Origin: JAAYYY01 sp964579295
Lineage (GTDB): Bacteria > Chloroflexota > Anaerolineae > Promineifilales > Promineifilaceae
Length of the DNA stretch: 64,000 nucleotides
Direction of reading: 5' to 3'
Assembly (NCBI GenBank): GCA_964579295.1
Contig: CAZOGK010000008.1
Span: forward strand, 1 to 64,000
The notes under the pieces were generated by a model that had not been told where the DNA came from, searched no databases, and was given only the letters and a program-made list of their open reading frames with translations. Made by a program: the position numbers and the translations under genes. This document shows positions 55,650 to 64,000 of this stretch, one piece after another. Position 1 is the stretch's first letter. Every line of letters starts with the position of its first letter.

Positions 55650-56861
55650 TTAGGGCAACTGTGCCAACAGCAGTTTCTCGGCCTGGGCCAGCGCCCGCTC
55701 GACCAGGCCGGCCGGCGCCGGCGGCCCGCCGCCCTGCGCAAACTGCGCCGAGCCGCCGCCGCCCGCTGTGCCCAGCAGCGGCAACACCTGCTTCAGCAGC
55801 TGGTCCATCTGCCCCGGCGCGTCGGCCGCGCGGCTGAGAATGAGCAGCGAGCGCTGGCCGCCGGTCCCCAATAAGGCGATGGCCCCACTGCGCGCGCTGA
55901 TACGGCTGGCCAGCGCCTTTAGCTCCGCCGCATCGCGATTGTCGAAGGCGCAGCGGACAATGCGCAGGTCGCCAACCTCCAACGCGGCATCCAATAGCCC
56001 GTCCGCTTCGAAGTCGAGCAGCCGGTTATCCTGGTGGCGCAGCTGGCGCCGCGCCGCCTGCAGCTCGTCGCGCAGGTTCTCCACGCTGGCGGCAATCTGC
56101 TCGGCCCCGGTTGTTAGCGTGGCCGAAAGCTGGTTCACCAGGCTATTCTTTTGCCTGTAGTCGAGTAGGGCGCGGCGGCCGCAGAGAAAACCTACTCGCA
56201 GGTGGCCGCGCTGGCGCTCCAGCTTGATGAGCTTGATCATGCCAACTTCGCCGGTGCGGGCCACGTGCGTGCCGCCGCAGGCGGAGAGGTCAAAGCCGGC
56301 GATGTCAATCAGGCGCACCAGCTCGCCGGCGCCCGGCGGCAGCTTGCGCAGCGGCAGCGACGCCGCCTCGTCTCGGCTGACCATACGCACCGCCACCGGC
56401 CGGTCTTCCCAGATGATCTGATTTGCCAGCAGCTCAGCCGCTTCCACCTGCTGCGGCCGCAGCGCGTCGCTATCCAGGTCGATGGTCACGCTATTGTCGC
56501 TCAGGTGGAAGGAGACCGTCTCCGCCTCGGCCACGCGAATAAATGCCTGCGAGAGAATATGCTGGCCCGTGTGCTGCTGCATATGGTCAAAGCGGCGCGC
56601 CCACTCTATCTCCCCCGTGACGGCATCATCCCAGACTTCGCCGGCGACGACGTGGACAATAGCCCCGTCCTCTCGGATGAAGACGTCATGTACCGGCTGC
56701 CCGTTGAGCCGCCCCTGGTCGGCCGGTTGCCCGCCCGAAGTGGGGTAAAAATACGTGCCGTCGAGAACTAGCGCCAGATTGCCCTCGTGCTGTCTGCGCT
56801 CGACCACACGCGCAGCGAATGTGGTGCAGTAGGCGTCCTGGTAGTAGCGCCGGCTCTCCAC
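55650..56861 (-). CDS. alaX: Alanyl-tRNA editing protein AlaX (long form with DHHA1)
   Basis: The protein has 403 residues. The editing domain has zinc ligands His97 and His101 in QQHTGQHIL and Cys195 and His199 in SACGGTH, as in the AlaRS editing site. YFYPTSGGQPADQGRL near residue 38 is the conserved N-terminal strand. The C-terminal part (about 235-403) is a coiled coil plus a DHHA1-like domain with the Gly-rich GTAGGGGSAQFAQGG. It hydrolyses Ser-tRNA(Ala) or Gly-tRNA(Ala) in trans. It starts 5 nt after the histidine kinase stop, so the two are probably cotranscribed. The aminoacylation domain is absent, as expected. Confidence 0.94.
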   Translation of the reverse strand: MESRRYYQDAYCTTFAARVVERRQHEGNLALVLDGTYFYPTSGGQPADQGRLNGQPVHDVFIREDGAIVHVVAGEVWDDAVTGEIEWARRFDHMQQHTGQHILSQAFIRVAEAETVSFHLSDNSVTIDLDSDALRPQQVEAAELLANQIIWEDRPVAVRMVSRDEAASLPLRKLPPGAGELVRLIDIAGFDLSACGGTHVARTGEVGMIKLIKLERQRGHLRVGFLCGRRALLDYRQKNSLVNQLSATLTTGAEQIAASVENLRDELQAARRQLRHQDNRLLDFEADGLLDAALEVGDLRIVRCAFDNRDAAELKALASRISARSGAIALLGTGGQRSLLILSRAADAPGQMDQLLKQVLPLLGTAGGGGSAQFAQGGGPPAPAGLVERALAQAEKLLLAQLP

Positions 56862-56866
56862 GCTGC

Positions 56867-59524
56867 TCAGCTCCCGTACGCTGCCGGCGCTCCGGCGCGG
56901 GTCGGCAGGGTAAACCAGAAACAGGCCCCGCCGCCCGGCGCATCCTCAATCCCGATAGCGCCGCCATGTGCTTCCACGGCGAGCCGGCAGAAGGCCAGCC
57001 CCAGCCCCAGCCCCTTGGGCGCGCCTTCTCCCTGGCCGCGGCGGAACTTGTCGAAAATCACCTCGCGGAAGTGCAGGGGCACGCCGCCGCCCCTGTCGCT
57101 GACCGTCACGCGCAGGAAACCGCCCGCGTCTGGCCCGGCGGCCGTGACCGTCACAGGATTACCCTCCGGCGTGTACTTGCTGGCGTTATCCAGCAGATTG
57201 ATGAAGACGCGCCGGATCATATCGGGATCGACGTAGACAGGGGCCAGGTCGGGCGGAAGGTCGGCCTCCAGCGCAGCTTGGCGGCGCTGAAAGATGGGCT
57301 GCACCGCCTCGAACGCGTCTGCAATGAGCCGCCGCAGGTCGACGAACTCCAGGTCGGTAATCGAGCCGCCCGCCTCTAGATGCGAAATGTCCAGCAGCGA
57401 GCGGATTAAGGTCTGCAGCCGGCCGCTGCTGCGCACGGCAATATCTACGATGGAGAATGTGACCTCATCGCTGTCCGGCGGCAGCTCGTAGCGCAGCAGC
57501 TCAAGGCTGGAGATGATGTTGCCCAGCGGGCTTTGCAGGTCGTGGACCAGCATCGCCATGAGGTCGCTCCGCATCTCCTCCAGCTCCACCTGCTCGGTAA
57601 TGTCACGGTAGATCCACTGCAGCAGCTCGACGCCCGCCGAGAGTGTCCGCTTGACGTAGCCTTCCACCGGGATGGCGAGGCCGTCGGCGGCGACGATTTC
57701 CGTGGTGAATGTCCGGGCCTTATCGGCGTTAATCTTCTCCAGCGGCGGCAGCGCCGCTGCCCGTTCCTTGCCATGCAGCGCCGCAATCGGCAGCCCCAAC
57801 AGCTCGTCGTGGCTGATGCGCAGGAAGTCTCCGGCCCGCCGGTTCGCTTCCACGATATAGCCCTGCGGATCGGTTAGCAGAATCGGGTTGATGCTGTCTT
57901 CAAAGAGGTCCAGATAGCGTTCTTCGGCGGCCTGCGTCCGCGCAAACTGCCGGGCATTGTTCAGCGCGCTGCTTGCCAGATTCGCCAGGTTGACCAGCAG
58001 CAGCAGGTCGGTCTCGGAAAAGGAGCCCTTGCGCGGATTGATAGCCTGAATCGTGCCCAGGACTTCGTCCTTTACCTGCAGCGGGGCGCAAATCATCGCC
58101 CGCGTTGTCTGACCGGTGCGCCGGTCGCCTTCGGCGTCGAAGCGCGGGTCCTGGCTCATATCAGGAACCAGGGCCGGCTCGCCGTGCTTCATCACCCAGC
58201 CGGAAACACCCTGATTGGAGGGCAGGCGCAGGCCAACGATCTCCTGGCTGCCGATACCCGCGGCGACCGTATAGACCAGCTCGTCCTGCTGCGCGTCGAC
58301 CAGCGCAATCGAGATGGCTTCGGCGTTGAGCAGCTCGTTCATCTGCGTCAGCAGCGATTGCAGGATCTCGCTCGTGTTCAGCGAGGAGTTGATAACCTTG
58401 CTGGCCTCGTTGAGCAGGGCCGAGACGCGCAGCTGGCGCTGCGTGTCTTCATAGAGCCGGGCGTTGTGCACCGCGATCGTCGCATGGTTCGCCAGCATCC
58501 GCGCCGCCTCCACTTCCGGGGGCGTAAAGTGGCGCGCCTGCTTGAGGTCGAGCAGAATGAGTAGCCCGATGGGCCGCTCCGAGGCGATGAGCGGCAGCAG
58601 CAGCAGCGCGTGTATCCCGGCCTCGGCCATCCGTTCCTGCTCGGCCGCGTGCAGACGTTCGTCATCCCCCCTGATTTCCACCGGCGCGCCTTCCTCGAGG
58701 AGCTGGCGCACGGCGTCAGTATATTCCAGGGAGCCTAACGCCCGATCAATCGCAGCCGCCGCCTCCTCGCCCTCCGTGGCGAAGAGGAGGAGCGGCGTTA
58801 GCTCCAGCCCGCTCTCATGCCAGTCATAAATAAGGCAGACGTCGAGCGCCAGCAGGCGCGTCATCTGCTCGGCCATGATTTTCAGCACCTGTTCGCGCTC
58901 GAGGCTGGTGGAGACGACGGCTGTCGCCGCGACCAGCGCGGCAAGCACTTCCGCCCGCTGCTGGCTCTCCTGATACAGGCGCGCGCTCTCGATGGTCGTC
59001 GCCGCATAGCCTGCAATGGCTTCCAGCAGCTCTACCTCGCGCCGCCCAAAGCGGTTGGTCCCCTGCCGCGTCATGGTGATCGCGCCGGTGGGCCGGCCGC
59101 GCACAATTAGCGGCGTGCAGACGGCCGACCAGGAATCCTGCGCCGTAGGATGTTCCGAGTGCGGCAGCCAGCGCTCGTCGCGGCGCGTGTCGGCGACGAC
59201 CTGGGTCTGCTGCAGTCGCATGGCCCAGGCCATCAGGCCGCGAGCGGCGACCTCTTGCAGGAAGGGCGAGCTGCTCTCTGCCGAGCCACCGTCTTCCAGC
59301 AGCCAGGCGTGCTGCACGACGTTGGCTTCGTCCACGACGATGATGCTACCGGCCGCCGCCTGCAGCTCGTCCGACGCGACGCGCAAGACGCCGGGCAATA
59401 TTTCCGCCATGTCCAGCCCGCCGGAGACCACCTGGCGCAGCAACTGGTTGACCGTGTAGAGGGTCCGCAGGCGACCATCGTCGCCAGTGCTGAGCAACTG
59501 AGGGGTAGTTTGCGAGCCGGGCAT
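56867..59524 (-). CDS. Sensor histidine kinase with three GAF domains and one PAS domain
   Basis: The protein has 885 residues and no transmembrane helix, so it is cytoplasmic. The order is GAF 1 (about 25-165), GAF 2 (about 185-345), GAF 3 (about 360-515, LRLPSNQGVSGWVMKHGEPA), PAS (about 522-635), HisKA with His661 in LVHDLQSPLGNI, and HATPase (about 770-885; N box FINLLDNASKYTP, G boxes DRGGGVP and GLGLGLAFC). GAF ligands are unknown; no phytochrome Cys is evident. ATG 59524 is chosen because a TTGAAG-17-TACAAT promoter ends 7 nt upstream and no RBS exists, suggesting a leaderless message. No partner response regulator is adjacent. Confidence 0.93.
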   Translation of the reverse strand: MPGSQTTPQLLSTGDDGRLRTLYTVNQLLRQVVSGGLDMAEILPGVLRVASDELQAAAGSIIVVDEANVVQHAWLLEDGGSAESSSPFLQEVAARGLMAWAMRLQQTQVVADTRRDERWLPHSEHPTAQDSWSAVCTPLIVRGRPTGAITMTRQGTNRFGRREVELLEAIAGYAATTIESARLYQESQQRAEVLAALVAATAVVSTSLEREQVLKIMAEQMTRLLALDVCLIYDWHESGLELTPLLLFATEGEEAAAAIDRALGSLEYTDAVRQLLEEGAPVEIRGDDERLHAAEQERMAEAGIHALLLLPLIASERPIGLLILLDLKQARHFTPPEVEAARMLANHATIAVHNARLYEDTQRQLRVSALLNEASKVINSSLNTSEILQSLLTQMNELLNAEAISIALVDAQQDELVYTVAAGIGSQEIVGLRLPSNQGVSGWVMKHGEPALVPDMSQDPRFDAEGDRRTGQTTRAMICAPLQVKDEVLGTIQAINPRKGSFSETDLLLLVNLANLASSALNNARQFARTQAAEERYLDLFEDSINPILLTDPQGYIVEANRRAGDFLRISHDELLGLPIAALHGKERAAALPPLEKINADKARTFTTEIVAADGLAIPVEGYVKRTLSAGVELLQWIYRDITEQVELEEMRSDLMAMLVHDLQSPLGNIISSLELLRYELPPDSDEVTFSIVDIAVRSSGRLQTLIRSLLDISHLEAGGSITDLEFVDLRRLIADAFEAVQPIFQRRQAALEADLPPDLAPVYVDPDMIRRVFINLLDNASKYTPEGNPVTVTAAGPDAGGFLRVTVSDRGGGVPLHFREVIFDKFRRGQGEGAPKGLGLGLAFCRLAVEAHGGAIGIEDAPGGGACFWFTLPTRAGAPAAYGS

Positions 59525-59531
59525 GGGTCCT

Positions 59532-59560
59532 ATTGTAGTCGTGCGCAGGGCCGCCTTCAA
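59532..59560 (-). promoter_or_regulatory. Leaderless promoter of the histidine kinase gene
   Basis: On the minus strand TTGAAG (59560-59555) and TACAAT (59537-59532) are spaced by 17 nt. The ATG at 59524 starts 7 nt after the -10 box, where transcription should begin. It overlaps the 3' end of the NTP transferase gene. Confidence 0.65.
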
Positions 59561-60339
59561 CTAGACGAGGCGCGGGCCAGGTGGCGCCGGAGCAGCTCAA
59601 CCTGCTCAGGCTTGTCGGCGTCCATGGCCAGGTCGGCGTGCGGGCTCAGCAGCACGCGCACCGGCGCGCCGAAAAGACGGCTGGCCGTCGCCTCAATTTC
59701 GGCGATGGTCAGGCGACGGGTGAGCAGGCGCAACAGCGTAATCGGCCCCACCAGCCAGGCCAGCCGCCAGGCATGCTTGCGCGCATCTGCCAGCGCCTGC
59801 CACAATGCCTCGTTGCTCTCCACGACTGTGGACTTGACCAGAACAATGTCGCCGCCCGCGACTTCGGCGTCGCGCAGCCGCACGAAGGTGCGCCGCGACT
59901 GGGGAAAACGGGCTTCCATTGTCTCGCGGGTGACCAGATTATAGTAGGCGAGATGGTCAAACGGCCGGCATTGCTCGACAAAGGTATCGACCAGCTCGGC
60001 AGTCAGGAGCGGAATATCGCCGGTCGTAATCAGAATCTCGCCCCCTGGCCGGCCGTGCTCCAGCCGCCAGCCCAGGCCGGCCTTGACGTTGCTGATCAGC
60101 CCGCCCGTGTCGGGCAGCGCCGCCAGCAGCGGCGGCAGCGCCAGGCCGTCCAGCTCATTGGGGCCGAGCCCGACGATAATCAGGCCGTCCACGTAGCGGC
60201 TGCCGGCGCAGGCGGCGGCTACGCGCTCCAGCATGGTGCTCCCGCCCATGTCGATGAGCGCTTTTGGCCGGCCGAGGCTGTAGGGAAAGAGTGGGTCATC
60301 CGGCCCGATGCTCCCGCCGGCGGCAATGATGCAGTCCAT
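59557..60339 (-). CDS. MobA-like nucleotidyltransferase (NTP_transf)
   Basis: The protein has 260 residues. The N-terminal nucleotide motif is MDCIIAAGGS...RPKALIDMGGSTM, with the AGG loop and the Lys of the family. ILITTGDIPLL supplies the metal-binding Asp. The C-terminal half contains GGDIVLVKSTVV and a helical region about 185-220. It belongs to the MobA/IspD/GlmU-type nucleotidyltransferases, but the acceptor (sugar phosphate, cofactor precursor or polyol phosphate) is unclear. The ATG is inside the stop of the quinate-dehydrogenase-like gene (TAATG), so the two are coupled and likely act in one pathway. Confidence 0.85.
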   Translation of the reverse strand: MDCIIAAGGSIGPDDPLFPYSLGRPKALIDMGGSTMLERVAAACAGSRYVDGLIIVGLGPNELDGLALPPLLAALPDTGGLISNVKAGLGWRLEHGRPGGEILITTGDIPLLTAELVDTFVEQCRPFDHLAYYNLVTRETMEARFPQSRRTFVRLRDAEVAGGDIVLVKSTVVESNEALWQALADARKHAWRLAWLVGPITLLRLLTRRLTIAEIEATASRLFGAPVRVLLSPHADLAMDADKPEQVELLRRHLARASSS

Positions 60340-61241
60340 TACGCGCTGCCTCCCAGAGCATGCAGGGTTGGCTCCAGCCCCAGCCGCTGCAGCCACCGGC
60401 CCATCTCGGCGTCGTCGAGCGGGCGCTGCTGGCCGGCGACCGCCGTAATACCCGCCTCCAGCAGGTTGGTGCCAAAGGTGCGGCCGGCGAACTGCGGCGT
60501 CGTCGTGAGGACGTAATGCACGCCGCGCTCGCCAAAGGCGGCCAGGTCGGCGCTCGTCGTCGTGTTGGTCACAATGATTTTGCCGCGCAGGTCATCCGGC
60601 ATGTGGCGGCGGATATAGTGCAGGTCGCCGGCAATGATATCCGCCCAGCGATACCAGCGCTGGAAGCGGGGGCGAATCTCCTCCTGGCGGCTGCCGGTCG
60701 GATAGAGCAGGGCAAAGGGCATACGCCCCAGGACCGGGAGCAAGAGCCGGGCCATAGCGTGCAGGCTGCCGAGCCGGCGCAACGGGATAGGCAGCCCCAG
60801 GCCGAACATGAGGTCGGCGCAGATAACGTCGTGCCCGGCGTCGAAGAAGCCGCGCGCCATGCCGTAGCGGTCGACGGCAGCCGTCACCAGGACCCGCGCC
60901 GGCCCCACCTGCAGGCAGCGGGCCAGCGTCGCCGCGCACTGGTATTCCAGGCTGTTCTTCAAGCCGCTGCCGTCGACAACCGGCGTCTGGGTCACGCCTG
61001 CGACCAGGCGGTGGGCGCTATGCAGCGGCGAGCGCCGCCCGTTTACGGTGAGCCACAGGTCTATGCCGCCAACGCCGAGCGCGTCTACCTGGCCGTCGAG
61101 GGCGCGAAAGAGGGCGGCGGCCCGGCCCGCGTCGCCGTCTGTGCCCCGGCGCTCCAGGCTGACGGCAACGCCGCCCAGCTCGGCCTCGACGCGCTTATCA
61201 CGCGTGGAGCTGCCGAGACTGACGCTGACTGCCTGCTTCAT
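60339..61241 (-). CDS. Conserved protein resembling annotated quinate 5-dehydrogenase
   Basis: The protein has 300 residues. The N-terminus (VSVSLGSSTRDKRVEAELGG, RRGTDGDAGRAAALFRALDG, GVGGIDLWL) matches proteins of Chloroflexota and Deinococci that carry the label quinate 5-dehydrogenase. I recall that name from related genomes but see no classical NAD-binding GxGxxG that confirms it. Two basic stretches (GRRSPLHSAHRL, LYPTGSRQEEIRPRFQRWYR) are conserved-looking. It is coupled to a nucleotidyltransferase downstream and overlaps the subtilase by 4 nt upstream, so an operon is likely. The biochemical role should be regarded as unknown. Confidence 0.65.
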   Translation of the reverse strand: MKQAVSVSLGSSTRDKRVEAELGGVAVSLERRGTDGDAGRAAALFRALDGQVDALGVGGIDLWLTVNGRRSPLHSAHRLVAGVTQTPVVDGSGLKNSLEYQCAATLARCLQVGPARVLVTAAVDRYGMARGFFDAGHDVICADLMFGLGLPIPLRRLGSLHAMARLLLPVLGRMPFALLYPTGSRQEEIRPRFQRWYRWADIIAGDLHYIRRHMPDDLRGKIIVTNTTTSADLAAFGERGVHYVLTTTPQFAGRTFGTNLLEAGITAVAGQQRPLDDAEMGRWLQRLGLEPTLHALGGSA

Positions 61242-63493
61242 GGCTCATTTGACATGATGGGCAGGTGGAGCGAATAGCCGGTCTCTTCGGCGAGGATCGG
61301 CGTATGTACCGGCGTTCCACTGCGCGCCTCCACCTGGTCGCTGCTCACCATGTATATCTCGTTGACGACCTCGCCAATAGCATCGGGCGCCACGTCCACG
61401 ACGAAAGTGACTTCCCAGCTTTCGCCCACCGGCAATGAGGCCCGCGTCCAGGTTAGCGTGTCGCCATCCTGCATATACGGCTCCGTGGCGGACACAAGCG
61501 TGACGTTGGCCGGCAGCGTGTCCGTGAGGACGAGCCCGGTGGCAGGCGCAGAGGCATGCGCATCGTTGACGCTGATCGTGTAGGTAAGCGGCTCGCCGGC
61601 AGAGACTTCGGCGGGTTCGGCAACCTTGTCGATGAACAGCTCGTGCGTGTTGCTGATGATCGGTGTCTGCACCGGCGTTCCACTGCGCGCCTCCACCTGG
61701 TCGCTGCTCACCATGTATATCTCGTTGACGACCTCGCCAATAGCATCGGGCGCCACGTCCACGACGAAAGTGACTTCCCAGCTTTCGCCCACCGGCAATG
61801 AGGCCCGCGTCCAGGTTAGCGTGTCGCCATCCTGCATATACGGCTCCGTGGCGGACACAAGCGTGACGTTGGCCGGCAGCGTCTCGGTCAGGACCAGCCC
61901 GGTAGCCGGGTCGAGCGGCTGCGGGTCGCTGACGCTGATGGTGTAGGTGAGCTGCTCGCCCGCATTGACGGCGGCGGGTTCGGCCACCTTGTCGATGAAG
62001 AGCTCGTGGCTGTCTTCAAGCATCCGCAGCGCATCGATGCGCCCGTAGCCGTAGACGTGATTAGGTACGGCCGCCGGTTCGAGGCCGCCGCAACCAGCGG
62101 AGCTGGTCAGGGGGACCGCCGTTTCTCGTATGAGCGTCTCAATGGCCTCCACGTCCCCGTCCAGATCGGGACGGGCCTGTAGCAGCAAAGCGACCAGGCC
62201 CGCGACGTGCGGGGTCGCCATGCTGGTGCCGCTCTTGCTGGTGTAGCTGGTGCCCAGACCGCTGGAGCGCACACCGGAGCCCGGCGCCGTGACGTCTGGC
62301 TTGAGGCGGTTGCTGCCGTCGATCAGGACGGGGCCGCGGCTGCTGAAGCTGGCAATGACATCGGAATTGGTGGTTGCGCCGATGGTGAACGAATCATCGT
62401 AGATAGCGGGCGGCGTGTTGATGGTGCTGCAGCCCGGCCCGCTGTTGCCCGCGGCCGCGACGACGACGATGCCCGCCTGACGCACATTGGCGACCACCGT
62501 CTGTAGCGCCTGGGGAGTGACACAGCCTTCATCTGGCGGGCAGGACCACGAGTTTCCGATGGCGGCGGGGGCCAGCGCCGGCTGGGGATTGTCTCCCTCA
62601 AGGTCAGTCGGGGCAATGAACCACTGGAAACACTCGCTGTAGGTAGCCGGCGTGCCAACGCCCTGCTCCATGTTGCGGCAGCCAATCCAGCGCGCGCCCG
62701 GCGCTACGCCAATCTGATTGACGCCGCCGTCGTCGCCCAGGATGGTGCCCATTGTGTGCGTTCCGTGGCTGTTATCATCGCAGGGTACCTGCGAATCAAA
62801 GCCGCAGGGATTTGTCCCATTGCCGCTCAGGTCAAAGTGGACGGCATCATACCAGTTGTAGTCATGGTTGGCCTGCGCGCCGTTCCAGCCGCGATATTGG
62901 TTGATCAGCGCCGGGTGGTTCCAGACATAACCGGTGTCCTGCCCCCCGACGACAACACCGGAGCCGTCGATACCCGCCGCCCAGGCAGCCGGCGCCTGAA
63001 TAACGCTGATGTTCGGCTCGACGGCGGTCGCGCTCATCGGCGCCTCTTCCGACTCCGGCAGGGCCATCTGCACCCGCGGATTGGCATAGAGGTGAGCGAC
63101 GTCGCCGCGCTGCGCCAGCAGCTCCACCGCTGCGGCGTCGCCGCGCACCCAGATCATGTTGGCGACCCAGTAGGGGCGGTAGTCCACGCCCAGGCGCTCC
63201 AGCTCCGCCAGCACGGCGGGCTGGGTGCGCTCGGCCACGGCCCGTAGCTCCTGCATCACGTAGGCGCCGCGAGCCGCCCTATCGCCGAAGGCCGCGGCGG
63301 CCGAGAGATCGGCTTGCTCCGACAGGAAGACCAGGAACTCGGCCTCCCCTGTTTCCGCGACTCTCTCCAGGACCCAACCGTCTACCGCCGCGTGCCACGC
63401 CGGCGCGGAGAGAGCCGGAAAGGCGCTCCAGATGATGGTCAGTAGCAAGAGCGGCAGAGCCGCGAGGGCAGCGAAGCGATTCCAGAAGCGCAC
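61238..63493 (-). CDS. Secreted S8 (subtilisin-like) peptidase with two DUF11 repeats
   Basis: The protein has 751 residues with a signal peptide (about 1-29) and an I9-type propeptide region (about 35-140). In the S8 domain (about 165-500) the catalytic residues are Asp about 186 (VGGQDTGY), His about 243 (NSHGTHTMG) and Ser about 423 (SGTSMATPHVAGL). Two DUF11-type beta repeats follow (about 505-625 and 626-740), nearly identical in protein and perfectly identical over 212 nt of DNA. No transmembrane anchor or LPXTG follows, so it is released or held by the repeats. GTG 63493 has AAAGGAG upstream. It is an extracellular protease. Confidence 0.93.
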   Translation of the reverse strand: MRFWNRFAALAALPLLLLTIIWSAFPALSAPAWHAAVDGWVLERVAETGEAEFLVFLSEQADLSAAAAFGDRAARGAYVMQELRAVAERTQPAVLAELERLGVDYRPYWVANMIWVRGDAAAVELLAQRGDVAHLYANPRVQMALPESEEAPMSATAVEPNISVIQAPAAWAAGIDGSGVVVGGQDTGYVWNHPALINQYRGWNGAQANHDYNWYDAVHFDLSGNGTNPCGFDSQVPCDDNSHGTHTMGTILGDDGGVNQIGVAPGARWIGCRNMEQGVGTPATYSECFQWFIAPTDLEGDNPQPALAPAAIGNSWSCPPDEGCVTPQALQTVVANVRQAGIVVVAAAGNSGPGCSTINTPPAIYDDSFTIGATTNSDVIASFSSRGPVLIDGSNRLKPDVTAPGSGVRSSGLGTSYTSKSGTSMATPHVAGLVALLLQARPDLDGDVEAIETLIRETAVPLTSSAGCGGLEPAAVPNHVYGYGRIDALRMLEDSHELFIDKVAEPAAVNAGEQLTYTISVSDPQPLDPATGLVLTETLPANVTLVSATEPYMQDGDTLTWTRASLPVGESWEVTFVVDVAPDAIGEVVNEIYMVSSDQVEARSGTPVQTPIISNTHELFIDKVAEPAEVSAGEPLTYTISVNDAHASAPATGLVLTDTLPANVTLVSATEPYMQDGDTLTWTRASLPVGESWEVTFVVDVAPDAIGEVVNEIYMVSSDQVEARSGTPVHTPILAEETGYSLHLPIMSNEP
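61308..61519. repeat. 212-bp perfect direct repeat inside the subtilase gene, copy A
   Basis: This segment is identical, base for base, to 61671-61882, with a 363-nt (121-codon) offset. It encodes most of the second DUF11 domain of the subtilase. Confidence 0.95.
61671..61882. repeat. 212-bp perfect direct repeat inside the subtilase gene, copy B
   Basis: Identical to 61308-61519. It encodes most of the first DUF11 domain. The flanks differ by several silent and replacement changes, so identity stops sharply at both ends. Confidence 0.95.
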
Positions 63494-63516
63494 GATTCTT
63501 TTCTCTCCTTTGTCAG

Positions 63517-64000
63517 TTACAGGCCCCAGTCACGCAGATAGCGGAAGTCGTGACCGATACTGCGCGCGCTAATTTTGGGGATGATCGTCATGGTTCGTTT
63601 GAACTGCGAGCGCTGCACCATGCGCAGCACCGTATCGACAAAGCTCTCCGCAAAACCGGCGGCAATCGCCTCCCGGCGTGAATAGCGCTCGTCCACGAGC
63701 AAGTAAAGGAGCCGGTCCACCCGGTCATAGGTGAAGCCGAAATCCCCCTCGTCAGTTTGGCCGGGAATGAGATCGGCGCTGGGCGGCTTGTCGATAATGA
63801 CCTGGGGCACGCCGACCCGCACTGCGAGCTGGCGCAGCTGCGTCTTGTAGAGGTCGCCCAGCGGATTGACCGCCGAAGCCAGGTCGCCAAAGAGGGTGCC
63901 GTAGCCGAGCAGTAACTCCGTCTTGTTGCTGGTGCCCACGACCAGAGCATCCCAGGCCGCCGACCGATCGTAGAGGACGATCATGCGCGCCCGCGCCATC
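63517..64000 (-). CDS. nadE: NH3-dependent NAD+ synthetase, C-terminal part (truncated by window edge)
   Basis: The 160 visible residues contain VVGTSNKTELLLGYGTLFGD, VNPLGDLYKTQL, IDKPPSADLIPGQTDEGDFG and FTYDRVDRLLYLL, the conserved second half of NadE with the NaAD/ATP contacts. The enzyme amidates nicotinate adenine dinucleotide to NAD+. The N-terminal ATP-binding SGGxDS motif lies outside the window. The next gene leftward is the subtilase, 23 nt downstream. Confidence 0.96.
   Translation of the reverse strand, partial: MARARMIVLYDRSAAWDALVVGTSNKTELLLGYGTLFGDLASAVNPLGDLYKTQLRQLAVRVGVPQVIIDKPPSADLIPGQTDEGDFGFTYDRVDRLLYLLVDERYSRREAIAAGFAESFVDTVLRMVQRSQFKRTMTIIPKISARSIGHDFRYLRDWGL

Noticed and set aside
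61308..61882. Mobile element or CRISPR-like repeat
   Set aside because: The two identical 212-bp segments are in frame within one gene, encode the same protein domain and lack terminal inverted repeats or spacers.

Overview
The window is a high-GC (roughly 63-65 %) bacterial chromosome segment. It is dense with short, often overlapping operons and carries no phage, IS element or CRISPR array that I can see. The gene content points to a member of the Chloroflexota (Anaerolineae/Caldilineae-like): envelope proteins with Thr/Pro/Ala-rich linkers, double-GNAT acetyltransferases, YfhO and GT-C membrane proteins, and a DUF11-repeat subtilase. This assignment is inferred from the protein families, since no rRNA gene is present.

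Layout. 1-1401: start of recA (leftward), a GNAT and a pterin carbinolamine dehydratase. 1402-2813: a cloverleaf-like palindromic repeat, a membrane-anchored LamG-like protein and an initiator tRNA with promoter and terminator. 2879-8991: a vitamin B12 uptake operon with promoter, cobalamin riboswitch/attenuator, two membrane-anchored secreted proteins resembling the two halves of transcobalamin/intrinsic factor, an ECF transporter (S, T and fused A1A2) and a PduO-type adenosyltransferase. 9064-10521: small CcmD-like protein and two LamG-like lipoproteins. 10589-12275 (minus): rpsU-rpsA. 12667-15611: fructosamine kinase, methyltransferase, M23 peptidase, small membrane protein. 15618-20942 (minus): five-gene operon of HAD phosphatase, three paralogous double-GNAT proteins and a C45 acyltransferase-type hydrolase, behind a strong promoter, a small leader ORF and tandem terminators. 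21064-25097 (minus): response regulator, GNAT, PLP dehydratase/racemase, and a degenerate 2-hydroxyacid dehydrogenase fused to a SbnI/SerK-like domain. 25225-33807: GT-C membrane protein, Trm112-like protein, DtxR-family regulator, MDR oxidoreductase, mgtE-sirtuin-sortase operon, YhfC-type protease. 33835-43168: ABC exporter; the translation/cell-envelope cluster rpsB-tsf-pyrH-frr-uppS-cdsA followed by fbp; then rho with a long leader. 43247-64000: LysM-M23 peptidase, second palindromic repeat, rlmN, HAD-IIA, two large GT-C proteins, VanY-like lipoprotein/hydantoinase B/phosphoribosyltransferase operon, quinone reductase, Crp regulator, AlaX editing protein, GAF-PAS histidine kinase, NTP transferase with a quinate-dehydrogenase-like partner, a subtilase and the 3' part of nadE.

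How the genes work together. The B12 block is the clearest system. A ligand-sensing RNA controls, in one transcript, extracellular capture proteins, the membrane transporter and the enzyme that converts imported cobalamin to adenosylcobalamin. The rpsB-cdsA block couples ribosome assembly and recycling, pyrimidine nucleotide supply and lipid-carrier/phospholipid synthesis.

Regulatory features include sigma70-type promoters with 16-18 nt spacers, intrinsic terminators, and several genes whose -10 box lies only 7-9 nt before the start codon with no Shine-Dalgarno sequence, suggesting leaderless mRNAs. All functional assignments come from reading the sequence and from family knowledge. No database search was run.
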